The notes under the pieces are model-generated. The model saw only the letters and a list, made by a program, of their open reading frames with translations, was not told the DNA's origin and did not search any database. A program made the translations under genes and the position numbers. Positions 1 to 9,500 of a DNA stretch of 64,000 nt are shown here, in pieces. Origin of the DNA: Nitratireductor sp. XY-223 (GTDB taxonomy: Bacteria > Pseudomonadota > Alphaproteobacteria > Rhizobiales > Rhizobiaceae); contig NZ_SPNT01000002.1 of assembly GCF_004959855.1 (NCBI RefSeq), forward strand, positions 558,001 to 622,000, given 5' to 3'. Every line of letters begins with the position of its first letter. The first letter of the stretch is position 1.

Positions 1-2
1 GC

Positions 3-140
3 GATCTGGTCGGCTATATTGAGCGCGGCGAGGTCAAGCCGGTGCTCGCGGAAGCGTTCCCGCTGGAAAGGCTGCATGAGGCCCAACAGGCCTTCATCGA
101 CAAGAAACACATCGGCAACATCGTCGTGACGATGGATTGA
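3..140 (+). CDS. Zinc-type alcohol dehydrogenase / quinone oxidoreductase, C-terminal end only
   Basis: The reading frame is open from base 3 to the TGA at 138-140 and encodes the last 45 residues of a protein cut by the window edge. It starts DLVGYIERGEVKP and ends HIGNIVVTMD. The pattern of a short helix, then F-x-L-E-x-L-H-E-A-x-x-A, then x-x-G-N-I-V-V is the usual end of medium-chain dehydrogenases and quinone oxidoreductases. Only 7 bases separate it from the next gene, so it is probably the upstream member of the same operon. Substrate, cofactor and metal content cannot be judged from this fragment. Confidence 0.75.
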   Translation, partial: DLVGYIERGEVKPVLAEAFPLERLHEAQQAFIDKKHIGNIVVTMD

Positions 141-147
141 CTAACCA

Positions 148-1266
148 ATGAAGATCACCCGCATCTCGGTCTATCAGAAGGACCTTCCACTGGCCGATCC
201 CTACTGGCTGTCCGGCGGACGGCTGAAATTCGAGGTGCTTGACGCGACCTTCGTCAAACTGGAAACCGATGCGGGCCTGACGGGTTGGGGTGAAGGCACG
301 CCGTGGGGCCACACCTATGTACCGGCCCATGGTCCGGGCATCCGCGCCGGCATCGAGACCATGGCGAAGGCTGTGCTCGGGCTCGATCCGCGCAAGGTGG
401 AACTGGTCGAGCGGGCCATGGATCTGTGCCTTCCCGGTCACCTTTATGCCAAGGCGCCGATCGACCTTGCCTGCTGGGATATCATGGGCAAGGCCTTCGG
501 CCTGCCGATTGCCGATCTCCTGGGCGGCAGGCGCGAGACCGGCACGCCGGCGGCGTCCTCGGTCTCCTCCGGCGATCCCGACACCATGATGGGCATCATC
601 GAGCGCTACCGCGCGATGGGATATGTCGCCCACTCCGCCAAGGTCGGCGGCAGCGATACGGAAAGGGATATCGAGCGCATTCGGTATCTTGAGGAACGCC
701 GCCGCCCCAAGGAAATCATTCTCTACGACGTCAACCGGGCCTGGACCCGCCGGGAGGCCGCCATCGTCATGAACGCGGTCGCTGAACTCGGCGTGACCTT
801 CGAGCAGCCGGGGGAAACGCTCGACGACATCGCCGCGATCCGGAGGGTGACCACGGCGCCGATCAGCGTCGATGAAACGCTGGTGACGCTGCAGGACGCA
901 TGCAGAATCGCCCGCGAGGGCATTGCCGATGTCTTCGGCATCAAGCTCAACCGGGTCGGCGGGCTGACCAAGGCGCGGCGCATCCGCGACGTCGCCCTGG
1001 CCCACGGCATTCAGATATTCGTCATGGCGACCGGCGGTTCGGTCCTCGCGGACACCGAGGCGGCGCACCTCGCCCAATCCATCCCGCAGGAATTCATACG
1101 AGCATGCTGGGCCTGCCAGGACATGCTCACGGTCGATGTTGCGCCGGACCGGGGCTGTCGCTGCATCGACGGGATGATGACCATCGGCGACGCGCCGGGC
1201 CTAGGCTGCGATCCGGACGAAGCGATTCTGGGAGATCCCGTTGCCGTATACGAGGTGCAGCGGTGA
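148..1266 (+). CDS. Mandelate racemase / muconate lactonizing enzyme family protein (enolase superfamily), first of two
   Basis: This is a 372-residue enolase-superfamily enzyme, the normal length for the mandelate racemase/MLE subgroup. These enzymes abstract the proton alpha to a carboxylate and stabilise the enolate with Mg2+. Visible features are the N-terminal capping domain, the barrel metal ligands D194 (LYDVN), E219 (FEQPGE) and D242 (VDET), and the second-half lysine K266 (GIKLNRVGG). At the end of the second barrel strand the usual KxK is S163-A-K165, so only the second lysine is present. That favours epimerases or dehydratases of amino-acid or betaine-type substrates over sugar-acid dehydratases, but the substrate is unknown. 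It overlaps the next gene by four bases (GTGA). No strong Shine-Dalgarno is seen, so translation may be coupled to the upstream dehydrogenase. Confidence 0.88.
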   Translation: MKITRISVYQKDLPLADPYWLSGGRLKFEVLDATFVKLETDAGLTGWGEGTPWGHTYVPAHGPGIRAGIETMAKAVLGLDPRKVELVERAMDLCLPGHLYAKAPIDLACWDIMGKAFGLPIADLLGGRRETGTPAASSVSSGDPDTMMGIIERYRAMGYVAHSAKVGGSDTERDIERIRYLEERRRPKEIILYDVNRAWTRREAAIVMNAVAELGVTFEQPGETLDDIAAIRRVTTAPISVDETLVTLQDACRIAREGIADVFGIKLNRVGGLTKARRIRDVALAHGIQIFVMATGGSVLADTEAAHLAQSIPQEFIRACWACQDMLTVDVAPDRGCRCIDGMMTIGDAPGLGCDPDEAILGDPVAVYEVQR

Positions 1267-2366
1267 GGATTACCCGGATCAATATCTGGCGCGTGCCACT
1301 TGAAAGCCACACGGCCTACAACATGGCCGCAGGCAAGAAATGCGAAACGGTCGAGACCGTCGTCGTGCGGGTCGAAACCGATGCCGGCATCGACGGCTGG
1401 GGCGAGGCCTGCCCGATCCCGCACTACCTGCCCGCCTATGCGGGCGGCATTGCGCCGGCCATCGAGAACATGGCTCCCGTCCTGATCGGCAGCGACCCCG
1501 TCGGACCGGAAGCGGTGATGGATCGGCTCGACGCGCATCTGATCGGTCACCCTTACGCCAAATCGCCGATCGATATCGCACTATGGGACATTACCGGAAA
1601 AGCTGCCGGCCTGCCGCTTCACGCGCTGCTCGGCGGCCGGCGGGTGCGCGACCTGCCGCTCTATCATTCGATCACGTGTGTCGCGCCCGACGAAATGGCG
1701 CGGATCGCACAGGATGTCCACGCGCAGGGCATCCGGCAGTTCCAGGTCAAGCTCGGTGCCGACGCCGACTGGCAGGCGGATGTCGAACGCCTTTCCAAAG
1801 TGCGCGCCGCCGTCGGCGACGGTCCGCTCGTCTACGGAGACTGGAACTGCGGCGCCAGCCGGCTCGATGCCATCCGCGTCGGGCGGGCCGTATCGCACCT
1901 CGACATCATGCTCGAACAGCCCTGCGCAACGCTGGAAGAATGTGCGGCGGTCAAATCCGCGACCGGCTTGCCGATGAAGATCGACGAATGCGCGCATGAC
2001 ACGGAATCGCTCTTGAAGGCATCTCGCCTGCAATGCATGGACGCGGTGGCGATCAAGCTTTCCAAGATGGGCGGCATCGGCGCCAGCCGCCGCGCCCGCG
2101 ATCTCTGCCTGCACCTCGGCGCGCAGATGTGCATTGAGGATACCTGGGGATCGGACATTGCGACCGCAGCCCTGCTTCACCTCGGCGCAGCGACCGACCC
2201 GCGGGCGGTGATGAATGTCTGCGATCTCTCCGGCTATGTGGCGCCGCGCCTCGCGCCGGACGGGCCGGAACGGCGAGAGGGCCGCATCGCGCCCCCTGAG
2301 GGTCCGGGTCTCGGCGTTGCACCCGATCCGGACCGGCTCGGCCCACCCGCCGCGCAATACGACTAG
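1263..2366 (+). CDS. Mandelate racemase / muconate lactonizing enzyme family protein, second of two
   Basis: This is a second enolase-superfamily enzyme of 367 residues. The start is GTG at 1263, chosen because it overlaps the preceding stop as GTGA and gives an N-terminus (RITRINIWRVPL) that aligns with the first enzyme. Metal ligands are D193 (VYGDWN), E218 (LEQPC) and D241 (KIDEC), and K265 (AIKLSKMGG) is the lysine on the opposite face. The KxK position reads Q161-V-K163, again without the first lysine. The two copies are clearly divergent, so they probably act on different intermediates or opposite stereoisomers. The flanking dehydrogenase and aminotransferase suggest a small-molecule catabolic operon. 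The substrate is not identifiable by eye. Confidence 0.88.
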   Translation: MRITRINIWRVPLESHTAYNMAAGKKCETVETVVVRVETDAGIDGWGEACPIPHYLPAYAGGIAPAIENMAPVLIGSDPVGPEAVMDRLDAHLIGHPYAKSPIDIALWDITGKAAGLPLHALLGGRRVRDLPLYHSITCVAPDEMARIAQDVHAQGIRQFQVKLGADADWQADVERLSKVRAAVGDGPLVYGDWNCGASRLDAIRVGRAVSHLDIMLEQPCATLEECAAVKSATGLPMKIDECAHDTESLLKASRLQCMDAVAIKLSKMGGIGASRRARDLCLHLGAQMCIEDTWGSDIATAALLHLGAATDPRAVMNVCDLSGYVAPRLAPDGPERREGRIAPPEGPGLGVAPDPDRLGPPAAQYD

Positions 2367-2379
2367 AAAGGAAAGGCCC

Positions 2380-3663
2380 ATGAGCACTTCCCAGCAGGAA
2401 TGGATCGAACGCGCGGAGGCGGTGCTCCCGGCCGGCGGTTTCGGCAATTTCGATCCCGGCATCGTTATCCGCGAAGGAAAGGGTTCGCGTGTCTGGGACG
2501 AGGACGGCAATGAATATGTCGACTACCTGATCGGTTCGGGACCGATGCTGCTCGGCCACGGGCACCCGGAGGTGCTGGCCGCGGTCGAGGAACAGCTCGG
2601 CAAGGGCATGACGTTCTTCGCCAACAACGCGCGCGGCATTGAACTCGCCGAGGAAATCTGCCGCGCCGTGGCGTGTTCCGAAATGGTGCGCTACGTATCG
2701 TCCGGCGGCGAGGCGGACATGTATGCCATGCGCCTCGCCCGCGCCTTCACGGGGCGTGACAGGATCATCAAGTTCGAGGGCGGCTATCACGGCATGTCGG
2801 CGGAGGCGCAGATGAGCCTGGCGCCGACGCGGCTCGCGAATTTTCCGACCGCGGTGCCCGATTCCGCCGGAATACCTGCAAGCGTGCGCGACGCGATGCT
2901 GATCGCGCCATTCAACGACATCGACTTCGTGCGCTCGCTGATCGCGGAACATGAAGGGGAAATCGCGGCGATCATCGTCGAGCCGCTGCAGCGCATCATT
3001 CCCCCGCAGCCCGGCTTCCTGGAGGCGCTCAGGGACGAGTGCACGCGGCATGGCATCGTCCTCATCTTCGACGAGATCGTCACCGGATTCCGCTTTGCCT
3101 ATGGCGGCGCGCAGGCGCTTTACGGCGTGGTGCCGGACGTGTGCACGCTCGGCAAGGTGATCGGCGGCGGCTTTCCGCTGGCGGCGATCGCCGGCAATGC
3201 CGACATCATGGCCCATTTCGACAAGTCGAGGGTTGGCGAAGAAGGTTTCCTGATGCAGCTCGGAACGCTGAGCGGCAACCCGGTCGCCGCCGTCGCCGGC
3301 CTGAAGACGATGGAAATCCTCAGGCGTCCCGGTGCCTATGACAGGCTGCGCCGGAGTGGCGAGACGCTGATGACCGCCATGACCGGGGCGTTGACAAAGG
3401 CCGGGGTCGATCACCGGATCGTCGGCGATCCGACCCTGTTCGACGTGGTCTTTACCGCCAGGGACGTACGCGACTACCGGGACGTCTTCGCCGCCGATGC
3501 CGGGCTCAATGCCCGCTTCAACGCGGCGCTGCGGGCCAAGGGAATCTTCAAATCGCCCGGCAAGCTCTACCCGTCGCTGGCGCTGAGCGATGAGGACATC
3601 GCGCAGACCGTCGATGCGATCGACTTTGCCGCCTACGAACTTTGCCGGCAGCCGGTTTCATAG
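2380..3663 (+). CDS. Class III aminotransferase, glutamate-1-semialdehyde aminomutase-like
   Basis: A 427-residue PLP-dependent aminotransferase of the acetyl-ornithine/GSA-aminomutase fold. Motifs in order are GSGPMLLGHGHPEV near the N-terminus, SSGGEADMYAMRLARA (phosphate-binding loop), KFEGGYHG, IFDEIVTGFR with the PLP-ring aspartate, and TLGKVIGGGFPLAA with the Schiff-base lysine K259. ATG 2380 is preceded by AAAGGAAAGG at 2367-2376, a good ribosome binding site 14 bases after the preceding stop. It closes the operon that begins before the window. It is unlikely to be the haem-pathway HemL, because the context is catabolic and the sequence is clearly a side branch. It may transfer the amino group of an amino acid freed by the two enolase-superfamily enzymes. 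Confidence 0.85.
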   Translation: MSTSQQEWIERAEAVLPAGGFGNFDPGIVIREGKGSRVWDEDGNEYVDYLIGSGPMLLGHGHPEVLAAVEEQLGKGMTFFANNARGIELAEEICRAVACSEMVRYVSSGGEADMYAMRLARAFTGRDRIIKFEGGYHGMSAEAQMSLAPTRLANFPTAVPDSAGIPASVRDAMLIAPFNDIDFVRSLIAEHEGEIAAIIVEPLQRIIPPQPGFLEALRDECTRHGIVLIFDEIVTGFRFAYGGAQALYGVVPDVCTLGKVIGGGFPLAAIAGNADIMAHFDKSRVGEEGFLMQLGTLSGNPVAAVAGLKTMEILRRPGAYDRLRRSGETLMTAMTGALTKAGVDHRIVGDPTLFDVVFTARDVRDYRDVFAADAGLNARFNAALRAKGIFKSPGKLYPSLALSDEDIAQTVDAIDFAAYELCRQPVS

Positions 3664-3740
3664 ATTTCGCGGCCTGATTGCGGTTTCGCACCATGGCCGG
3701 TTCGGATATGGTGGCCCCGATCATTCGAGGGGATCCGTTC

Positions 3741-4358
3741 ATGACTGCCGTTGAGATTTTTTCCAAACCCGTCAGGCCGGGCGCCATCGTTGCACTTCTG
3801 CTTGCGGTCCTGACACTCTCCGGTTGCGGCATCAACGCCATTCCGACCTATGAGGAACAGGCCAAGGCGGCCTGGAGCCAGGTGCTCAACCAGTATCAGC
3901 GCCGTGCCGATCTCATCCCGAATCTCATCGAAACCGTCAAAGGTTATGCGGCTCAGGAAAAGGACGTGCTGACCTCGGTGGTCGATGCGCGCGCCAAGGC
4001 GACATCGGTACAGATCCCGTCGGACGTTTTAACCAATCCGCAGGCTTTCGAGACCTTCCAGCAGAACCAGTCGGCGCTGACATCGGCGCTCACCCGGCTT
4101 CTGGCCGTCTCTGAAGCCTATCCGGACCTCAAGTCCAACCAGAATTTCCTGGCCCTGCAGTCGCAGCTCGAGGGAACCGAGAACCGCATTGCCGTTGCCC
4201 GGCGCGACTATATCGAGGCGGTGCGAAAGTATAACACCGAGCTGAAAACCATTCCGGGCCGCTGGTGGGCATCCTGGTTCTACCCGGAGGCCAAGCCGAT
4301 GCAGACCTTCACCATCGACGCGCAGAGCCGCGAGGTTCCCAAGGTCAACTTCGATTGA
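3741..4358 (+). CDS. lemA: LemA family lipoprotein
   Basis: A 205-residue LemA-family protein. ATG 3741 follows a GAGGGGAT ribosome binding site and gives a lipoprotein signal: a hydrophobic stretch at residues 15-26, then L26-S-G-C29. An upstream in-frame ATG at 3678 would bury the signal and is rejected. The body is the helical LemA domain with the family signatures QYQRRADLIPNLIETV and the C-terminal TIPGRWWASWFYPEAKP. LemA proteins are anchored in the inner or outer membrane and usually sit next to TPM-domain genes, as here. Their biochemical role is poorly defined. It is the first gene of a three-gene operon with 4369 and 5184. Confidence 0.92.
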   Translation: MTAVEIFSKPVRPGAIVALLLAVLTLSGCGINAIPTYEEQAKAAWSQVLNQYQRRADLIPNLIETVKGYAAQEKDVLTSVVDARAKATSVQIPSDVLTNPQAFETFQQNQSALTSALTRLLAVSEAYPDLKSNQNFLALQSQLEGTENRIAVARRDYIEAVRKYNTELKTIPGRWWASWFYPEAKPMQTFTIDAQSREVPKVNFD

Positions 4359-4368
4359 GGCCGCGGTG

Positions 4369-5184
4369 ATGATGGCTCGGTTTCCACTCCTCTACGGCAA
4401 TCTGCTGTGCCTGCTGCTGGCCCTGCTGCTGGCGGCCGCGCCTCTTTCGGGGGCCCGCGCGCAAGACATTCCCCGGCTCACGGAACGGGTCATGGACACG
4501 GCCGGAATCCTGCCGGACGGGGTCAAATCGCGGCTGATCGCGCAGCTTGCCGCCTTTGAGGACAAATCGTCCGACCAGCTGGTCGTTGCGACCATCCCGA
4601 CGACCGGAGACTGGACGATCGAGCACTACGCCAACCTGATGTTCCGGCGCTGGGGGCTTGGCCAGGCGGAAGAAAACAACGGCGTCCTGCTGCTGGTCGC
4701 CGTCAACGACCGGAAGCTGCGCATCGAGGTCGGGTACGGTCTCGAAGGCACCCTGACCGACGCGCTTTCGAAACTGATCATCGACGAGACCATCGTGCCG
4801 GAATTCCGCGCCGGCGACTTCCCGGCGGGTATCCAGGCCGGCGTCGACAACATCATCGCCGTTCTGGAGGGCGACGCGGCGGAGATGCAGGCGCGCGCCG
4901 AGCGCAACGAACGCTGGATCGAACCCGACGACCTCATCGCCATCGGGTTTTTCAGCCTGTTCGGGCTGTTTTTCGGGGGCATGATCATCTTTTCGATCCT
5001 TGCCACGATCTTCGGCAAGAAGATCGCGCCCGGCCGCTACAAATGGTTGGGCGTGCAGGTTTCCGTGAGCAGCTCCGGCGGGTCATCGGGCAGCAGATCG
5101 TCCGGCTGGAGCAGTTCGAGCTCCGGGGGCTTTTCGGGCGGCGGCGGCTCGTCCGGTGGCGGCGGCGCATCGGGGAGTTGGTGA
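4369..5184 (+). CDS. TPM-domain membrane protein with Ser/Gly-rich tail (YgcG family)
   Basis: This 271-residue protein has a signal peptide (hydrophobic residues 9-28, likely cleaved after GARA). A TPM domain follows, with LTERVMDTAGILP and RIEVGYGLEGTLTD, and then a transmembrane segment around residues 185-210. The low-complexity tail is rich in serine and glycine and ends GGGGASGSW. GTG 4366, ATG 4369 and ATG 4372 lie in a row; 4369 is a compromise. It starts 11 bases after lemA and its stop overlaps the next ATG by one base (TGATG), so the three genes are an operon. TPM domains face the periplasm or thylakoid lumen; some have phosphatase activity or roles in photosystem repair. The role here is unknown. 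Confidence 0.88.
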   Translation: MMARFPLLYGNLLCLLLALLLAAAPLSGARAQDIPRLTERVMDTAGILPDGVKSRLIAQLAAFEDKSSDQLVVATIPTTGDWTIEHYANLMFRRWGLGQAEENNGVLLLVAVNDRKLRIEVGYGLEGTLTDALSKLIIDETIVPEFRAGDFPAGIQAGVDNIIAVLEGDAAEMQARAERNERWIEPDDLIAIGFFSLFGLFFGGMIIFSILATIFGKKIAPGRYKWLGVQVSVSSSGGSSGSRSSGWSSSSSGGFSGGGGSSGGGGASGSW

Positions 5185-5810
5185 TGCTGAGCAAAGCAGA
5201 ACACGAACGGATCTCGGCGGCGATCACGGCCGCCGAGGCAAAGACCAGCGGCGAGATCCACTGTGTCGTTTGCGGCCGGTCGGATCCATATTTCATGGCC
5301 GCGGCGTTCGTCCTGTCATCCGCTGCGCTGGTGCTCGGGGCGGCGCTCGCCTGGATATTCCACTGGCTGTGGATCGAGGTCGGCACGGCGACATACGCCA
5401 CGGCGCTGCTTTGCGCCTGGCTGCTTGCCATGGTCCTGATATGGCAGGTGCCGGCGCTGCGCCTGCGTTTCGTCACCAAGTCCGTGCGCTACCGCCGGGC
5501 GCACGCCCATGCCGTGCAGCAGTTCCTCGCCCACAATATCCACGCGACCGACGGGCGCACCGGCGTCCTGATCTTCGTGTCGCTCGACGAGCACTACGCC
5601 GAAATCATCGCCGACAGCGGCATATCCGAGAAGGTCGACCAGGAGCGCTGGAACGCCATTGTCCGCACGGTGACCGAGGGTGCCGCAAGCAGCAAACTCG
5701 CGGATGCGCTGACGGCGGCGGTGAGCGATGCCGGCGCGCTTCTGGCCGAGCATTTTCCGCCCGGCCCGGACGACCGGAACGAGCTTCCGGATCGTGTTGT
5801 CGAACTGTAA
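5184..5810 (+). CDS. TPM-domain membrane protein, second copy
   Basis: A 208-residue protein. ATG 5184 overlaps the TGA of the previous gene by one base. After a short N-terminal helix (KAEHERISAAITAAEAKTSG) there are two transmembrane segments at about residues 36-60 and 64-92. A TPM-like core follows, including ATDGRTGVLIFVSLDEHYAEI and the conserved ADSGISEKV. Members of this subgroup lack the export signal and Gly-rich tail of the first TPM protein, and the two types commonly travel together with lemA. It ends only 17 bases from the convergent AhpD-like gene. Confidence 0.85.
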   Translation: MLSKAEHERISAAITAAEAKTSGEIHCVVCGRSDPYFMAAAFVLSSAALVLGAALAWIFHWLWIEVGTATYATALLCAWLLAMVLIWQVPALRLRFVTKSVRYRRAHAHAVQQFLAHNIHATDGRTGVLIFVSLDEHYAEIIADSGISEKVDQERWNAIVRTVTEGAASSKLADALTAAVSDAGALLAEHFPPGPDDRNELPDRVVEL

Positions 5811-5827
5811 TTCAACCGGCTAAATTT

Positions 5828-6403
5828 TTACCGCGCCATGGCGTGATAATCGTCGTTCGGCCGCATGTCGGTCGCCGATGCCATGCGGTTGGACATATTG
5901 AAGAAGGACGCGGTCGCCGCGATGTCCCATATGTCGCGGTCCGTGAAGCCGGCAACGCGCAGTGCCTGGCGGTCCGCCTCGATGATCTTGTCCGGCTGCT
6001 CGGTCAGCTTGACAGAGAAGTCCAGCATCGCCGTCTGGCGCGCATCGAGATCGGCGGCGCGGTAATTCATGGCGATCTGCTCGCCGAGGGCCGGATTGCC
6101 GGAAAGCTGCCGCACCGCCGCGCCGTGGGCGCTGAGGCAGTAATAGCAATGGTTTACCGAGGATACCGCGACGGCGATCATTTCCCGTTCCAGCTTCGAC
6201 AGGCCGGAATCGCCGAGCATCAGGTCGTTGTAGAGCATGCTGAAGGCCTGCAGCTTGGCCTCGTCGAACGCATAGGCGAGAAGCACGTTGGGGATCATGC
6301 CCAGCTTTTCCTGGCACTTGTCGAAATAGGCCCTGGTCTCCGGGCTCAATTCGGCCATCGGCCCCGTTTCGAGAGCGGTTATCGGGCTTTCTTTGCTGGT
6401 CAT
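5828..6403 (-). CDS. AhpD-like / carboxymuconolactone decarboxylase family peroxidase-related protein
   Basis: A 191-residue all-helical protein of the CMD/AhpD superfamily. The redox motif C86-Y-Y-C89 followed by H93 (NHCYYCLSAHG) matches the alkylhydroperoxidase core, in which the two cysteines cycle to reduce peroxides. The context KLEREMIAVAVSSVNHCYYC is typical of the uncharacterised peroxidase-related subgroup. The start at 6403 follows GGAG-rich sequence on the minus strand. It is monocistronic and divergent from the glutamate dehydrogenase gene. Physiological partner and electron donor are unknown. Confidence 0.88.
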   Translation of the reverse strand: MTSKESPITALETGPMAELSPETRAYFDKCQEKLGMIPNVLLAYAFDEAKLQAFSMLYNDLMLGDSGLSKLEREMIAVAVSSVNHCYYCLSAHGAAVRQLSGNPALGEQIAMNYRAADLDARQTAMLDFSVKLTEQPDKIIEADRQALRVAGFTDRDIWDIAATASFFNMSNRMASATDMRPNDDYHAMAR

Positions 6404-6480
6404 ACGAAGACTCCGGTCTGTTCATTTTTGGTGGTGCAGTTTTGCCGCTTATCCGGTAACTGTTTTGTTAGCATTCATCG

Positions 6481-6505
6481 CCGCCGGGGGTCGAGGCCCC
6501 GGCGG
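6481..6505 (+). other. GC-rich hairpin in the leader of the glutamate dehydrogenase gene
   Basis: CCGCCGGGG (6481-6489) and CCCCGGCGG (6497-6505) form a perfect 9-bp stem with a 7-base loop, ending 19 bases before the dehydrogenase ATG and just upstream of its AGGGGGAG ribosome binding site. It has no U tract directly after it, so it is not a standard terminator. It could stabilise the transcript or modulate initiation. Confidence 0.5.
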
Positions 6506-6524
6506 GGTATAGGGGGAGTAAGAC

Positions 6525-9500
6525 ATGGGTACGCGCCGGCACCCGAAGCGTGACAAGCAGATCGCAAGAATTGCCGAGATCCTCAGCCAGAAAAAACAAG
6601 ACTACATCGAGCCCGACTACCTGTTCGGCCATGTCAGCGCCGACGATGTGCTTTTGTATCGGCCGGAATCCCTTGCCGCCGCCTGCGTGCATGCCCGAAA
6701 ACAGCTCGACGAGTGGAACGGCAAGGACACGCGCATCGATGTCGGTCCAGTCGAGGGGGTGGACCTGGCCGGCAGGTCCCTCACCGTCATCACGCTCATC
6801 GACAAGAACATGCCGTTCATATTCGATTCCGTCATGGGTGAGGTTTCGCACGCGCACCGCGATATCTGCCTCGCCGCCCACCCGATCCTGAAGCTCAAGC
6901 GGGCTCCGGACGGCGCGATCAGGGAAATCGCGCCGGCGGCGGGCGGGACTGCCGAGGATGACTGGCAGAAAATCAGCGTCGTGCAGATCCATCTGCCGCG
7001 CCTCTCCGCCGAAGCGATCAAGCTTTTAAAGGCCAATCTCCTCAAGGTGTTCGACCAGGTGCACCGGGCAGTGGCCGATTGGGCATCGATGCTCGAGAGG
7101 CTCGACAAGATCGTCGTCGAGTTGCAGAACGCCGGCGGCAGTCAGCACCTGGCGGAGCGCGAGGAGGCGCTGGCCTTTCTCGAATGGCTGCGCGACGACA
7201 ATTTCACCTTCCTCGGCATGCGCGAATACCATTTCCGTGGAACCGGACGCGACGCGACTGTCGAACGGGCGGAGGCGACGGGGCTAGGCATTCTGTCCGA
7301 TCCGAATGTACGGGTGCTGCGGCGCGGCAGGGACCCGGTGACCACGACGCCCGAACTGCTCGCGTTCCTCCAGGGTCCCGACGCGCTGATCGTAACCAAG
7401 GCCAATGTGCGCTCGCTCGTGCACCGCCGCACCTATATGGATTATGTCGGCGTAAAGCGTTACGACGAGAGCGGACGGGTGACCGGCGAACTGCGCATCG
7501 TCGGCCTTTTCACCTCCACCGCCTATACGCGATCGGTGCAGCGCATCCCGCTGCTGCGCTCCAAGGCCTACGCCGTGGTGGAGAGCTTCGGTTTCGATTC
7601 GGAAAGCCACTCGGGCAAGGTGTTGCTCAATGCGCTCGAGAGCTATCCGCGCGACGAGCTGTTCCAGATCGACGTGCCGATGCTTGCCGGCTTTTGCGAA
7701 CAGATCATCGAGCTCAGCGACCGGCCGCGGGTGCGCGTGCTGCCGCGCATCGACCGTTTCGACCGGTTCGTGTCCGTGCTCGTCTACGTTCCGCGGGATC
7801 AGTACGACACCGACGCGCGCGGGCGCATCGGCGCCTATCTCAAGGACGTGTTCGACGCCCGGCTTTCGGCCTACTACCCCGCCTTTCCCGAAGGCGGGGT
7901 GGCGCGCGTGCATTTCGTGCTCGGCCGCTCGGGCGGGCGTACGCCGCGCGTGTCGCAGGAAGTGCTTGAAAATACCGTGCGCCGCATCGTCACGCGCTGG
8001 GAAGACCAGTTCTCGACGCTGGCCGGCGTCGATGCGCTGGCGCTGCACACATCCGACGCCTATCGCGACAACTTCACGCCGGAAGAGGCGGTCGAGGACC
8101 TGCCGAGCTTCCTGCAATGCGACGAAGACATCCCGATCTGCATCGATTTCTATCAGCGCGACGGCGAGGCCAGCGAAAACCTGTCGCTAAAGATATTTCA
8201 CCTGGACGCGCCGGTGGCGCTGTCGCGCCGGGTGCCGCTCCTGGAGAATCTCGGCTTCAACGTGATCAGCGAACAGACATTCGAGGTCGCCGTCGGTGTC
8301 GACGTGACGCAGACGCGCAAGGTCGTGCTGCACAATATGGAGCTCGTCCATCGCGACGCCATGCCGGTCGACCTCGCCCGGCTAGTCGATCTGCTCGACG
8401 AGGCGTTCCTGGCGACCTGGTTCGGACGCATCGACAATGACAGTTTCAACCGGCTGGTGATCAATGCGGGGCTGACGGCGCGCGAGGTGAAGGTGCTGCG
8501 CGCCTATGCGCGCTATCTGCGACAGGCGGGCATCACTTATTCGCAGGGCTATATCGCCGGCACGCTCAACCGCTACCCGGAGATCGCCGCCGAGATTTTC
8601 GGCCTGTTCCGGACCCGTTTCGATCCCTCCCTCAAGGCCCGTGCTGCCGCCAAGGAATTCGAGGCGATCATCGACCGCATCGAAACCGCGCTGGCGCGGG
8701 TGCCGAGCCTCGACGACGACCGGATCTTCCGCCGGTTCATCAACGTCATCGCGTCGACCCTGCGCACCAACTACTACCAGAAGACCCGCGACGGCGGCGT
8801 TCACGACGCGCTGGCCTTCAAGCTGGATCCGCGGGCACTCGACGGCATTCCCGATCCGCGGCCTTACCGGGAGATCTTCGTCTACGGCTCGGATGTGGAA
8901 GGCGTTCACCTGCGCTTCGGTCCCATCGCCCGCGGCGGCCTGCGCTGGTCCGACCGGGCGCAGGACTACCGCACGGAGGTGCTCGGGCTGGTTAAGGCGC
9001 AGCAGGTCAAGAACGCCGTTATCGTGCCGGTGGGCTCCAAGGGCGGCTTTTATCCGAAGAACCTGCCGACCAGCGGCACACGCGACGACATCTTCAACGC
9101 CGGCCGCGAGGCGTACAAGATCTTCATCTCGACGCTCCTGTCGGTGACCGACAATATCGTCGACGGCAAGGTCGTGTCGCCGAAAAACACGCTTTGCCAT
9201 GACGGAGACGACCCCTATTTCGTGGTCGCCGCCGACAAGGGGACCGCGACCTTTTCCGACACGGCGAACGCGATCAGCCAGGAGCACCATTTCTGGCTCG
9301 ACGACGCCTTCGCCTCCGGCGGCTCCGACGGCTACGACCACAAGAAGATGGGCATCACCGCGCGCGGCGCCTGGGAGGCGGTGGAGCGGCATTTCCGCGA
9401 GATGGATATCGATATCCAGAAGACCGAGTTCACAGTCGTCGGCGTCGGCGACATGTCGGGCGACGTCTTCGGCAACGGCATGCTCTTGTCGCCGGTCATC

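Noticed and set aside
2053-3414. 453-residue minus-strand ORF
   Set aside because: It is antisense to the aminotransferase and the end of the second enolase-superfamily gene. Not supported by any motif.
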